64,000 bases of DNA from Spirodela intermedia (lineage: Eukaryota; Streptophyta; Magnoliopsida; Alismatales; Araceae), in NCBI GenBank assembly GCA_902729315.2, contig LR746281.1, positions 2,726,501 to 2,790,500 of the forward strand, in the 5' to 3' direction. The notes below the pieces were generated by a model. The model was not told the DNA's origin and made no database searches. It saw nothing but the letters and a program-made list of their open reading frames with translations. Each line of letters begins with the position of its first letter. Position 1 is the stretch's first letter. The position numbers and the translations under genes were made by a program. Shown one piece after another: positions 24,736-37,100 of this stretch.

Positions 24736-26246
24736 ATAAACACTGATGCTGTTAGCCATCTTTAGCTGAGGGTCCTCTCAGATTTTGTTGATTTCGCTTC
24801 AGATGTCTGGTTCTTTCATTTACCATCAGTTCCCAAGAATCATACAAAATCTATGCATGAAATTGCCCTTCTTTCACGTCTCTGTTGCCCAAATAGTGCC
24901 TGCCTTTGTTGGGCCATCTGATGGGTAGCATGCTAGTATTTGCAAACGACCGAAGAGATCCTCACGCCTGGTGAAGGCAATGTTTGTCCTACCTGCTGAG
25001 AACTTACACAGGGAACGAAGATCTCCTGCATGGTTGGAAGGAAGATCCTGAAAAATTTGCAATGAAGCTGACTTGAATGTTCCATCTTGCCCAATTTTAT
25101 CTTAATCGGAACTTGTCGATAAAGAATTATAGTACTGGTAGAAGTTGGGGTCCCACCGTGCAAAGTATCACCAACTGAGTCTCCCTCCGAAGAAGAAGGT
25201 GCAGACATTGACATTCCCAAAGTAGGCTGGTCAACGGGCTGCTTCCCAGTTGGGGATTGGTACCTTCTTTGATGTATTATTAGTTTGATGTTTTATATCT
25301 TGCTATGGAAATGCTTTAAGTTGGTTGGTTGACTAGAAAATTTATTTTCCTGGGGAAAGTTTCGTCATCTGCTGAGCTGTTTGAATGCGCACTCAGGATC
25401 TTGACAATGATGGTTGACGGTCACTCTATCCACGGTGCTCGTCCCTGAATGGGGTTGTTCTTGCTTGCAGGTGTCCCGTGGACTGAAGAAGAGCACAGAA
25501 TGTTCCTCCTCGGTCTGCAGAAGCTCGGCAAAGGCGACTGGAGAGGCATAGCTCGCAACTACGTCGTCTCCCGGACCCCCACCCAGGTGGCGAGCCACGC
25601 CCAGAAGTACTTCATCCGCCAAAGCAATTCTTCGAGGAGGAAGAGGCGATCAAGCCTGTTCGACATGATCCCCGACGAGGTCAAAACCCCTTCCCTTTTC
25701 CCCTCTCCTCTTCCTTCTCCTCATTTCCTCTCTTTTGCTCCTGCTCTGACGCACCAGCAGTCCATTGATGCTCTTCCGCAGCTCCTCCCGGCTTCCTGCC
25801 CGGAGCCAGAAGCCATGGAGGACGGCGGCGCTCCCCCGCCGCCGGCTGCTCCGGCGGAAGAGGACTCCAACAAGGTTTCAGAACCGGAGAATCCTCAGTG
25901 CTACCCGGTGGTGTTCCCCGCCTACTTCTCCCCCTTCTTCCCCGTTTCCGCCGCCCCATACTGGACCGGCTACTCGGCGGCGCCGGCGGAGGAGGAGAAG
26001 GAGGAGGAGGAGACGCACGAGATCGTGAGACCGACGGCAGTTCACTCGAAAGCCCCGATCAACGTGGAGGAGCTCGTCGGCATCTCGAAGCTGAGCCTGG
26101 CGGAGGAGGCGGCGCCGCCGCCCTCGTCTCTGTCACTGAATTTGCTAAGAGGTCCCGGCCGGCAGTCGGCCTTCCAAGCCAGCTCCTCCCCGGCCGGCGC
26201 GAACGTGAGGTCCGCCGCCAAACCCATCCGCATCCACGCCGTCTAG
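23549..26246 (+). CDS. MYB-related repressor, KUA1/MYBS3 type
   Basis: Preferred model has three exons, 23549-23828, 25471-25679 and 25758-26246, giving 325 residues. The N-terminal zinc knuckle [14 protein letters not shown] (residues 5-18) is followed by [11 protein letters not shown] and by the SxSMGNL block. A single MYB repeat, residues about 94-145, begins PWTEEEH and ends in the SHAQKYF signature. The C-terminus carries [20 protein letters not shown] and an LSLNL (LxLxL, EAR-type) repression motif, then RQSAF. This combination is the KUA1/MYBH and MYBS3 clade: nuclear repressors that bind TATCCA/GATAAG-type sites and act in sugar, cell-expansion and senescence control. The second intron (78 nt) is frame-neutral and open, so a 351-residue unspliced form is possible. 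An in-frame ATG at 23495 would add 18 residues; 23549 was preferred because the family starts M-x-R-x-C-S-H-C. Confidence 0.92.
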
Positions 26247-26668
26247 CGGAGCTCTCGCCAGCGTCGGCGGAGGCAGCGGCCCCTGTAAACACCCTCCCGC
26301 CGCCCGCCGCCCGCCGCCCGCCGCCATGTGAACGCGGGGTGAATAAACCGCCGCTGGCGGCTACCCCGTCCCCTAACACCCCTCCTCATTTCACCTGTTG
26401 GGCTTTGTGTCCTCGTGACTTGACTCAGTCTCAGTGGTTGATTCCTGCTGTGCTTCGTGGACTGTGGTGGTGCCCTTCCCTGTACTGGTGGGACCCAAAC
26501 CCCCATCAGAACAGAGCAAGCCCAGAGTTAATCTCTCATCACTCATCAGATGGCGACGTGGCGGCAGTTTATATTCACCAAAGGAAAACCCGTGTAAATA
26601 TTTATTAGATGCAAACTTTGGTTTGGAAACCGAAAACCTTATTTTCATTTTATGATAATATATTTGAG

Positions 26669-26713
<45 letters not shown>

Positions 26714-27666
26714 GCTATATATATATATATACATTTTAAATCTCATGTTTGATTTAGTCTACGGACCCAAATGGTTTAAAGTCCCGTCCATTTACTATTC
26801 AAAATGTTAATTAGGTGTGAAAAATTTTAAATTGTAAACAAATACATTAAAATAATAGAAAACCCATGATATTCCTTACAAAAATATTTAAATATTATTC
26901 CCCAATTGACAGAAAGGACTTGGTAATATATATTTATATATATAAAAATCTCAGGGGGTTTTGTAGGATTTACGAGCCCGGGCGATTGACGTCACGGAAT
27001 AGTTAATAGTTTTTTGCGTTTTAAAATAATAAAATGAAAATTATGTGAATAGTTTTCATAGATAAATTATGAAATGAACTTCACGTTTAGATGACAACAG
27101 ACGGCGCATGCGGATTCCACACGGTCTGGGTGCTGACGTCTCTCTCTCTCTCTCTCTCTCTCTCCCCTCCCTCCCTGTCTGTCTCTGACTCTCTCTCCCT
27201 CCCTCCGTCCCTCTCTTTCTCTCTCTGTGTGGGTAGCTCGTCTTCCCTTCCACGTACATATGCGGAAGGCTAACATGGAGAAGGAGATCCGACATCTAGC
27301 CCCGGTGGCCGGCTGGAAGGCCACGTGTTGCGCCTTCCGTTGTCTGGGTAATCTATCTCTCTCTTCTCTGCATCTCTGCCGCATCCCGTCGTTGGCGATG
27401 ATTTCCTCTGTAGTTTCTGAATCACCTGCGTGTCTCTCTCGATTTCTCTGCCGGTGTCGACCGTTTCTGCGAAACGAAAAGGAGAAGAGATGAGGAGTTA
27501 TGAAGATTCCAATCGTTTCCTTTTCGTGTGCAGGCTTCTGATTGTCGAGAAGAAGAGAAACAAGGAGCAGAACCGTGAGAATTTTTTTTTATGTTCCTTT
27601 AATTCGGGTTTCCTGCCGGAGGGGGGCAAGGTTGAAGGCTGAGGGTGTACCTGGGCAATAAGATCG
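26247..27666. other. MYB 3' region and RING-CH gene promoter/leader
   Basis: After the MYB stop, GC-rich 3' sequence gives way near 26650 to a (CT)n then (TA)n microsatellite and AT-rich DNA up to about 27060. From about 27090 the sequence becomes pyrimidine-rich and GC-rich again, with CT runs near 27139-27163 and a CACGTG core near 27319. This is typical of a plant 5' leader for the gene starting at 27667. A leader intron is possible but its ends are not certain. Confidence 0.45.
26670..26731. repeat. (CT)n and (TA)n compound microsatellite
   Basis: CT dinucleotides at about 26670-26711 followed by a short CGCG and then TA dinucleotides at about 26716-26731, between the MYB and RING-CH genes. 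Confidence 0.9.
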
Positions 27667-30600
27667 ATGAAGGATGTGGAACTGGGCGAAGAAGAAGGGG
27701 GGGGTGCTGGGGAGATCTTGGCTTCTCGTTCGAACTTGAATCTGAATGGTGGAGGTGATGGTTGTGTGCCGACGGAGGGGAAATCTAGTCAACATGAGGG
27801 TTGCATCGACGTCAGAAGCAGCGGTGATGGAGCTCCCGCTCCTGCCACCGCCGCCTCGGCGGACAAGGTACTTAGCATCGTTGCCACGCAGCCGGCTGAC
27901 GCCGCAGCGCTTGATGCTGAGAAACATAGAACGACCGCAACCGCCGATGGAGATGATGGTAGTACGTTCGTGCCAATGACCACCGTGAAGATAGCCGTGA
28001 CGAGAAGTGACAGCTACCAAGAGCAATGCAGGTAAGACTGGGTCTACTCTCGTGTTCTACCCTCTTTCAAGAACCGACCGATGTCATTATAAAACCAGGT
28101 ACGAGGATAGAGTTGCAACTGTTTTGTAGATTCCAATGTTTTATCATTCATTTCGTATATCAGCATATTAAATTATGAAAGATAAGCGGTAGAAGCTTAA
28201 GAATTTTTTTCTCATGAATAGCTGTTGATCTTTCTATTAATTATAGATGTGCTAAAATGGAACTAAATTTTCAAAATATTACCTCAAAGGATGATAATCC
28301 TGCTCATTTTTTCAGGCTTCCCTCTTTTATTTTTTCTTTTTGAATCCTTTTACTTCCTATTCGAGAACAAGTTTTCAATACCAGCGGATATCTATGCTAT
28401 TTATTTTCTTTATAATTCTGATGCATTCATGAAACAAATTGCTTTGTTGCAAGTGGAAAACAAATCCAAGACGCTTCCCATCAAGCGGCGCCTTTATTGT
28501 TAATTATGGCGCTTTTATAATCATGAAGAATCTGAAGAACTCTAATCCAACGCAGTGTTTGGCACTAAAATCTCACAAGATTTTGAGAAATACATAGACT
28601 CACATCTTTCTAATGACATCAAGATCCTCTTGGATATCATCGATATGTTTGAAGGTGTGATATCATTTTGGTATATCATTCATTATCTAGTTTGTCTTTT
28701 GTTGATTGCAAATTACAGTGTCAGTGGCTTATATCATTGATATGCAATTGTGAAGATTATTTGAGTATCTGTTCAATTATCGCTTACCATGTTAGCTTGC
28801 GTGTCCTATGGGTTTTTGAGTGACATTACCCTTGCCCGTCCTTGTCTTCCACAAAAGCTTACCACCATTCGCAATGCTACCTGCCAGAGTCTGCCAGGAG
28901 CTATCAGATGAACCGCTAATGGAGCTTGGATGTGGATGTCGAGGTGAGCTGGCCAAAGTCCACAAATCTTGCATCGAAATCTGGTTTGGGACAAGAGGTT
29001 CAAACAAATGCGAAATATGCCAGTGAGTTCTTAAGGGCTTCTCTGAAAATTCAGATACTGTGACCTAATATAAAATCGCTGGTGATGCTATTTAATCCTT
29101 TCGTGCAGGCAGATAGCTGTCAATGTCCCATTACCAGAGTCTCACCCTGGTGTAAGTTCTTTCATAAGCTGCGATGGTTTTCTGAGGATCATTGTATGCA
29201 ATTGCTTGGAACTATATTATGCTTTATAGGGCCCTGCCAAGAAACTATATCTTTTTATTTTTATAGTGGTGATCATAATAATTCGAAAACAGTCCAAAAA
29301 AAATAATTTCTTCTGTTACTATATCTGCATCCTCATTTTACAAAGTTCAGATTTATTATGTTGACTGACACTAAAGCTGTCAGCTTGCTCCAAAAGTTGT
29401 ATCATTTCTTCAGATCGTCGTCCCCTTCTTTCTATCTTGGAATTGAGGTGCTTTTTTTTTTTTCGTGGAACAGACAAATTACTGGATTTGGAGGGTGGAT
29501 CCAGCCTATGGAATTTCAAATGTGGGAAATCCAGAAAACCAAAGGGTAACTAGACAGGGTCTATTCTTAGAATAAGGCCCATTCTTTCATATAACCATCA
29601 TGGTGATCTTATCCATTTTCGCTTCCATATCAAGCTATGCACGCTGCAGCATGCAGATCTTGGATTTCCTCTTAACTTCCCCTTCTGTGTTCTTATCCTC
29701 CCAACAGAGAAGCTTTAACCCAATATGGATCGCCTTCTGCATTCTGATTGGTGGGCTGCTGTTGGACGTGTTCGTATCGATTTCCTTCGGCATCTCTGCT
29801 CTGCCCGTCAATATAATCATTGGTATGCTCTTGGTGATCACCTACATTTGAAATTCATGATGCCTTTGCGTTTCTCTCTCTTATTCGCTGTTATCAGATT
29901 TGAAACTGGACTTGGGATGGAAAGCTAAAATCGGCATCCGTTTGTCTAACATGTCTGAAACCTTGGTATCCATGTTCTCATACACTTGCCGATTGTAGAA
30001 GTACTCCTGTAATTATGAACAAGGGCCCATGCTCAGAGTAGACCCAATCTGGTTATTTTGGAGCAGGTGCTGGAACTCAGGAACTTCATTGCTCTAGTGA
30101 TGCAAGTCTTCTCTCTTGCATAATATCCAGAACCTAATAAATCAGCTTTTTTTAAAAAAACCCAGATCTACTTTCTTTATATTTTTCTTTTTTGAACAAA
30201 TCACCGATTTATATTTATCTTCACAAACCCACCATTTATCTTCTTGCAGATGAATAAGAAACTTGCCATTTATTTCCTGATACAAAAACTATTTTAGGAG
30301 ATGCCCTTCATATTTATTTCCCTTTTTGGCCTGATATAGTAAGTATTTTTTTTAATAAAATACTTAAGATTAGCAAGAAGTTTATCTTGTTGTTGTCTTG
30401 TATTATTATAAGACCTTTATTTTCCTTTAAAATTGTCCTATTTATTGGTCATACGAATGATATTTATTATTCAGAACAGAACCTCAGCAAACTTTGTCGA
30501 GAAACAGCGAACTCGCTGTTTATTTTCTCATATGCTTGCTACTCTCAGGCAATGGCCTTTTCCGATTGATCAAAGGCCACTCAGAACTTGATGCATGATA

Positions 30601-30741
30601 TCTTCTGGCGGCTGTGCAGGCGCCCTCATCCTGCTGGGGCTGGGCACCGCCCTCCGTCTTGCCCTGAAATGCCGTAGCGATTGGAACACGCGGAGGTTTG
30701 TGCTCCAGAGGACGACTGGAGTTGCGCCGCCGCAGTCCTGA
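27667..30741 (+). CDS. RING-CH (MARCH-like) membrane E3 ligase
   Basis: Six exons, 27667-28031, 28888-29022, 29109-29151, 29474-29545, 29708-29822 and 30620-30741, encode 283 residues; all junctions are GT-AG and in phase. About 120 N-terminal residues are low-complexity, acidic and Ala/Gly-rich. The RING-CH zinc finger (C4HC3) follows. Its first Cys pair, CRVC, is split by the first intron; then come CGC, HKSC and CEIC. Next is NYWIWRVDPAY, then two hydrophobic helices (IWIAFCILIGGLLLDVFVSI and NIIIGALILLGLGTALRLAL). RING-CH proteins recruit E2 enzymes and ubiquitinate membrane proteins at the ER, Golgi or endosomes. The plant members of this exact layout are little characterised, so target and organelle are unknown. 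Start chosen as the first ATG of the open exon after a pyrimidine-rich leader. Confidence 0.9.
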
Positions 30742-31737
30742 GTCCGACCACGCCCACTCAAAGAACACTTCTACAGACGAGCAAAACGGAGGAGGAGAGA
30801 AATTTACAGGTGAATACTTCTTTTGATCCATCTTTTTTACACACTTTTCCAACATCCCCCCCCTAAAAAAATTTTAAAAAAAATTTGAATAGTTGGTGTT
30901 GTGAATATATGTAATATAATACTTTATAGTAATATATTTTATTGTTATTGTTGTTAATAATTGGTTGGCGTGTTAATGTGTTTCTCTCTCATACGCTTGT
31001 TCCAAGTTTGCGTGCTAGAGAGATCAGCGGAAATCGATGCCCGGTGAGGATGGTGGTCGGACCAAGGAAAAGGACCAACTTTTTTATATTTTTTATAAAT
31101 GATGGGCTTGGTTTCTTCCTTGTTGAAAGGAAGCAAGGGTTTCTAGAGAGAGAAAGAGATGACTAACGGGGCTACTGTCACTTCCCAGGGGAGTGATTTA
31201 GAGAGGGAAGATCACCGTGCTCGTCCTCTCTCTCTCTCTCTCTCTCTCGTGAAAAAAGAATTTCAAAATATTTACCTTCTCCTGTCTTCCTCTCTCTCCC
31301 CCCCCCCTATATTCTCTTTGTTGGCTCTCCTAATCTTTCTGTGGGACCTCTCTCTCTCTCTCTCTCTTATATTCTTTTTGTGGGCTCTCCTGCTTATCTT
31401 TCTGTGGGTCCTCTCTCTCTTTCCTCTATTCTCGCGTTGAGCTCTCTTCTTTGTTCGCTCAGGTGTCTTTCTCTCTCGTTCTCTGCACCCTTTGCCTCTC
31501 TCCCCACTCCCTCTGTCTCTCTCTCCCTTCTTTACTCTCTGTGGGCTCTTTCTCTCTCTAGGAACCCACCAGGCGGAAAGCTCTCCATCCTCGTCTTCTT
31601 CCGCTTCGCCTCTTCCCAGCTGCCATTCCTTTCTTTCCTTGCAGCTCACCCCATTCCATATTCCCCCCATAAAGCTCGGAAACGTCTTCATAAATAGGAC
31701 CGCCGCCCTCTCCGGCGACCTCTGCAGCAGCGTCGCC
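30742..31737. other. RING-CH 3' region and promoter/leader of next gene
   Basis: No coding exon seen. Bases 31200-31560 are a CT-rich low-complexity tract (CT runs at 31225-31248 and several shorter ones), probably leader or proximal promoter of the gene starting at 31738. The open frame of that gene continues upstream to 31492 without a stop, but the composition changes to leader-like. Confidence 0.4.
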
Positions 31738-32232
31738 ATGATCAACCCCGGCGGGGAAGCCCTCCACGCTAAGGAGGTCCTGCCGCAGATCCAATCCATG
31801 ATCTCCTCCCTTACCGGCGACCTCCGCCGACCCGCCGCCGCCGCCGCCGGCGACGGCGCCGGTGTGAGGATCGTCACCCTCTCCGGCACCAACAAGGGGG
31901 CCACCATGGATAGCGCCGACGCCGAGGAAGAAGCCGCAACCGCCCTCGTCCTCGACGGCGCCGGCGCCGGCGCCGTCGCCAACAGTAACTACCAAGCAGT
32001 GAACAACTCCGTGCTCTTCGACGGGAGCTGCGCCGCCGAAAACCCGGGCGTCCACGTCGTCATCGTCGAGTACGCGGACGGCGACGCCGCCGGTCACGAG
32101 GCGGAGGCGGCGGCGGTGGCGGCGGAAGAGAGCGAGGTGGAGGATGTGGAGGCAGAGAAGGCGGTGACGGTGAGGATGGAGGAGCCGAAGGGTGGTAGCG
32201 GCGCCGGCCGCGAAGAGGGCCAGGGAGTGTAG
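31738..32232 (+). CDS. small acidic Ala/Gly-rich protein, unknown function
   Basis: A single-exon frame of 164 residues ending TAG at 32230-32232. It begins MINPGGEALHAKEVLPQIQS. It contains GVRIVTLSGTNKGATM, an acidic Ala-rich stretch, then NSNYQAVNNSVLFDGSC and NPGVHVVIV, and ends in an Ala/Glu-rich tail. The pairing of a VRIVTLxGxNxGATM block with a later N-N-S-x-x-x-x-G/S and PGVH block reminds me of an uncharacterised plant-specific family of small proteins; no function is known to me. No signal peptide, membrane segment or zinc motif is visible. The coding sequence is very GC-rich at third positions. A longer start upstream (31492) is in frame, but its translation is serine/leucine repeat from the CT tract, so 31738 was preferred. 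A 241-codon frame on the opposite strand is a shadow caused by the high GC content. Confidence 0.6.
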   Translation: MINPGGEALHAKEVLPQIQSMISSLTGDLRRPAAAAAGDGAGVRIVTLSGTNKGATMDSADAEEEAATALVLDGAGAGAVANSNYQAVNNSVLFDGSCAAENPGVHVVIVEYADGDAAGHEAEAAAVAAEESEVEDVEAEKAVTVRMEEPKGGSGAGREEGQGV

Positions 32233-33549
32233 GTTCCAGCACATCCCGTGGCGCGATAATAAATAGTAAATAATACCAATCATTCGTGATCTTTAAATTG
32301 GTTATTTGCCACATTTACAAAATATATACCCACGTCTGAGAGAGAGAGAGAGAGAAGGGGGGGGGGGGGGAATGTTTTAATCTAAACTTTATGAGGTCTT
32401 GTATCCAAACTGATCATGACGTATCTCCATTATTTATGAGTCTTGTATCCAAGCTAAGGATAGAGATGATCTATTCACCAACTTGAGGGGGTTTGTGCGA
32501 AATAGACCAGTTTTTTGTCAGACTTGCTCAGTTCACTATTGGACGAAATGCATTGTTGAACTAAGGGCCTGTATTTATTATATATATATATAATAAATAG
32601 GAGACAAGCCACACTCCCCCTGGGGTTTTTATGTTTATTACGATGGGAAATCATATATCATATATTTTTATTTTTTAAAAAACAACACAGAGAAAAAAAA
32701 CGAATTTTATTATATTATTAAGTGCTTGATAAGGGTTTAACACAAAATTCCAAAATATAGGACTCGTAGAAGCAGATTTATAGCGGTGGACGTGGATGAA
32801 TATATGACAGCCACGTGGTATTGACACCTAAAGTCGATTCCACTAATTTTCTTCATTTAGGATAAGTATCTAGCCTCTGAAAAATATTGAAAATATACAT
32901 TAAATGGGAAAATCCTAAATCATTTTTTTTATTTAAAAAAAACTCAGAAAAATTAGATGGAATTATATTGTACTGTTTAAGAGTTTGATTAGGGATAGCA
33001 TAATAATTGCAAAAATTAGGGCTTATATAAACAAAAATTCTTTAATTTGGGATCAGTTCCTAGCGTCTGAAAAATATTGAAAATGTACATAAAATGGGAA
33101 AATCCTAAATCATATAGTTTTTATTTTTCAAGAAAACACAGAGAAATTAGATGGAATTATGTTATACTATTAAGTGTTTGATATGGGATTAACACAATAA
33201 TTGCAAAAATTAGGAGTTGTATGAACAAATTTGTTGGGGGTCTACGAGGATGAATATATGATAACCTAAAGTCAATTCCAATCATTGTTTTAATTTGGGA
33301 TCAGTTTCTAAGGTCAGAAAAATATTGAAAAAGTACCTAAAATGGTTCATTTTTTTAGATTTTGCCCTTTTAGTAGACCCACTGGAGTTAGGAGAAGTCC
33401 TTGGGGTCCTTGGGGTTGTTCATCTCTTCTTGCTTCCCAAGGAAGAGCGCGGCAGTATCAAAAGTGAGTCCTTGGGGTTGTTCCGTCTCGCCCTCCTCGT
33501 CTGCCTGGAGACTCGGAGAGAGGGAGAGAGAGGGGGAGAGGATATCAGG
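32233..33549. other. intergenic repeats and stomatin-like gene promoter
   Basis: Contains a GA run and a poly-G run at about 32337-32371 and the tandem repeat array described separately. The proximal promoter and leader of the stomatin-like gene occupy about 33340-33549, where the sequence becomes GC-richer with a GA-rich stretch just before the start codon. Confidence 0.5.
32640..33345. repeat. tandem array of 190-250 bp units
   Basis: Three to four imperfect head-to-tail copies. The block GAAAAATATTGAAAA recurs near 32879, 33069 and 33316. GGGAAAATCCTAAATCAT recurs in the first two of these, and TAATTGCAAAAATTAG and CACAGAGAAA also recur. Spacing is 190 bases between the first pair and about 247 in the next, because one unit contains an extra block ending in TAAAGTCAATTCCA. 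That block is also present in the first, partial copy, where a CCACGTGG G-box lies at about 32812. Confidence 0.8.
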
Positions 33550-34118
33550 ATGGCGGCTGCTTTGATGGTTCTGAGAAAGTCGAGGTCGATCCGGGCTGCT
33601 ACACTAGTAGGCACTTCTCTTGAGCGGCTCCTGCCTGCCGAAACCGCCGGGGGGGAGCTGATCTTCCCGAGAGCCCAGCCGAACGCTTACTTCCGCAACG
33701 TCGCCGCTCCCTCCCTCGTCCGCCACTACCGCGGCAACCGCGAGGATTCCGCCTCCAGGTATCCCTCCCGTCCCCTTCTCTCCCAGTTCACGGTGCTGTT
33801 TTGTTCATTCGATTGTGTGTTTTCCCCTCCCTCGTGAGGGCTGAGTGGGGCTTTTTGTGCAAGATTCGAGCACCAGCCGACGCCGCCGACCAACTGGGGG
33901 ATCCGCATTGTGCCTGAGAAGAAAGCATTTGTGGTGGAGAGGTTCGGCAAGTACTCCAAGACGCTTGGCTCGGGCATCCACTTATTAATCCCTATGGTTG
34001 ACCGCATTGCATATGTCCATTCCCTCAAGGAGGAAGCCATACCCATTCCCGATCAGTCTGCCATCACTAAGGACAACGTCAGCATCCTAATCGATGGCGT
34101 CCTCTACGTCAAGGCATT

Positions 34119-34151
<33 letters not shown>

Positions 34152-37100
34152 CCATACATTCTTTTTTATTTTTAGAGATCGTATACTCTATTCGAAAGTT
34201 TGATAAACTATTGTTTTGGACGTTTGATTGGTTGTGGCAGATTGTTGATCCGTTCTTGGCATCTTATGGTGTGGAGAATCCCATCTTTGCAGTAATCAAG
34301 CTTGCCCAGACTACCATGAGGAGTGAGCTGGGGAAGATCACGCTGGACAAGACCTTCTCAGAGAGAGATACTCTTAATGAGAACATTGTGGTTAGTACTC
34401 CTTCCCTATTTGTACTTGATATAATTAAATGTGTCACATAGAATGAGACTTAATGTTCTGCATCTGGAATATACTCCCTAGATCTCAGTGATCATGGCGC
34501 TAGGTTCTTTGTGGTTAATTAGTGGGATATAAAACGTCAGGGATCAAGCTACCATTCTTACTATCTAGAGATCATGTACTCTAGACTGTCCTAAGTTAGT
34601 GTCTTTCATGGAATTAAGTGATATCAGACTGCTTCCACTTTTCATGAAATCAGGCGTCCTGGAAACTTATTGGTCATTCACTTAATTCTGCACAAGAGCC
34701 AAATGTTTCCAATGGAAATCAAAGATGGCTATCAAAGTTCACCCTAAAGTCATAACATTTAGTCATATTTCATTTATGTAGAATGTAAATTCTGCCTGGG
34801 ATTTTTATTGTAGCAAAAAGAGAGAAAACGTGTGGCAGAAGAACCGAGGTCAGTAACTTCGTGGACACAGTTATAACTTTTCTCCACGGCAAATGCATGT
34901 TGTCATTTAGTTCACTGTTATTCAAACTAGGCTGATAGTAATTGCACCTTAGAAGAAGTTTGGGCTATTAGCATATTGTTGATGATATTTTTTATTTTTT
35001 GTTTCACAAAAAAATGTCACCTTCATAAAGCAATCAAGTTAACTAAGAATCTCATATCATAAATCTATTTGAGTTTGACAATATTAGAACTTTTCATTTG
35101 GAATAGTTTGATATTCCTCCATAATATGAAGTTTTTGTTTGCCTGCAGAAAGCAATTAATGAAGCTGCTACTGATTGGGGGCTGCAGTGCTTACGCTATG
35201 AGATAAGTAGGTCCTCCTCTCGTCTTTTTGGTTTGATTGAAAGCATAGTGCCTTTTACTTGTGTCATTGACCATTTGAATTTTTTGTGCAGGGGACATTT
35301 CTCCTCCTCCGGGTGTTAAGGCAGCGATGGAGATGCAAGCAGAAGCAGAACGTAGAAAACGGGCCCAGGTTCTTGAGTCTGAAGGTGACTTTTCTTTATC
35401 AACTCTATGATGCACTTACAATCAAAAAGTGCTACTTTTCCCATTTCCCAGATATATATGGGCATTTGTTATGGGTAGATACATTCTCTCTTCTCTGGAT
35501 TATTTTTTTTGTAACTGGAACACGGTTTTCCAGGAGAGCGGCAGTCAAATATCAATATTGCTGATGGTAAGAAAAGTGCTGTGATCTTGGAGTCAGAAGC
35601 TGCCATGATGGATCAAGTGAATAGAGCCAAAGGTAATTTTCCTATTCTTTTTTGTTCTTTCGATGTTGTCTCACAATCTTTCCTTTTGTAATTTTTACCC
35701 CTTATTTTCTCTTATCATCAACGAAAATCTTAAAAAAAACAACTGAGTCTGGTTGAAGTAAAGAGGGAGCAGGAAAGGACGCCATTTGACTTTTGCACAT
35801 GAGTGGTGGGTTTGGTTCTGTAACAGAATGGAAATGAATTGGACTGCGAATCCTGGAATGAGGGTTTGACCCATTGGGCCTCAGGGAGAGGTGGGTAGTG
35901 CAGATCAGTTTGCACCCACCCCCCCTGAAACCAGAGGGAAACTGGTATGATGGATTGTTAAATGTTGCTCGATCTATGCTTTCCAAAAGCAATGTAATTG
36001 CTTGAAATCGAGCGATTTCAGGAGTTTGATACCCCTTATGGGTGAAGACTCATGCGTCCTCAAAAACTCTATCCCAGCTCTCAACCAGCTTAAAAGACGA
36101 GTTGCTTCCCTCATTCAGTCCCTTCTTTGCATCTGCTTCAACCTCCTCACATGCTCCTGCTTTCTCCATCTCTGCCTATGCCTCCAGGGATTGATCCAAG
36201 TTGATCTCTTTATATGGAATCATTGATAAAAATTCATTGCTTAAACTATCATTAGCTTTTTCCTTGTTAGAGCTCTTGATTTGGCGCGCCCCTGTCCTGA
36301 GAACACGTTTATGGTATGATAATAATTTCTCCATCTCTCGATTTTGGATCGAATGATTTTCCTTCTTTTGACATCCTCAGTTTTCGTGTCTTTTATTTCC
36401 ATCATGTCATTATATTCATCATATTCATCTTGCCCCTTGTTTTATTAATGTTTATTCAACGTTATCTTATCTTTGTTATGTCCTTCATAGTCAACCCAGC
36501 TCATAGTATTTTATGTCCAACTATCCTTCCGTTCAAGTTTAAACTACATTCATCTTTATCTCTCGTCTTCATATTTGTTTTGGCTTATTTATTGATGTTC
36601 TTGTGATGTTTATCTTGTCGTTCATTGTAATGTATTGTGCTTTCATGCTTCGCTCGTTCATACATTATATTCATCATAACCAACATTTCATTTGAGAGTA
36701 AAATGTTGATAAAGCATAAAAGCTAAGCCAGTCATGATGGCATAGTTATTTCATCGTTTCTTTTCCCAAAGCCACGAGTTATCTCATTACTCACTTGCCT
36801 ATTTTTTCATTCCAATCTTATGTTTTTTGTATCTTCATAAGCTATATTAACTAATCAAGACCTTTCCTAATTTTACAGTAGACTAATTGCACTATCCGTC
36901 TCCTTTGTTCTTAAGTTCGTTGAGTCACTCCGTCCACTAATTTTCCTGTAGTAATCCTGGCCATTTCTATTCTACAAGGTTTCTCGTACTCCTGTAGTTG
37001 AGGAAAATAGAGACTTGAATTGAAGACAGCATCCCTCAGCCACTTGTGAACAGTTGGGCTGTAATATGCCTAATTATGTTGTATTTTTGGCACTCCATAT

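Noticed and set aside
25449-25470. In-frame ATG extending the second MYB exon upstream
   Set aside because: The sequence is the intron 1 acceptor region (polypyrimidine then CAG); the zinc knuckle exon joins in phase at 25471.
31558-32283. 241-codon open frame antisense to the small acidic protein gene
   Set aside because: His/Leu/Arg-rich translation produced by the high GC content of the plus-strand gene; no domain or signal.
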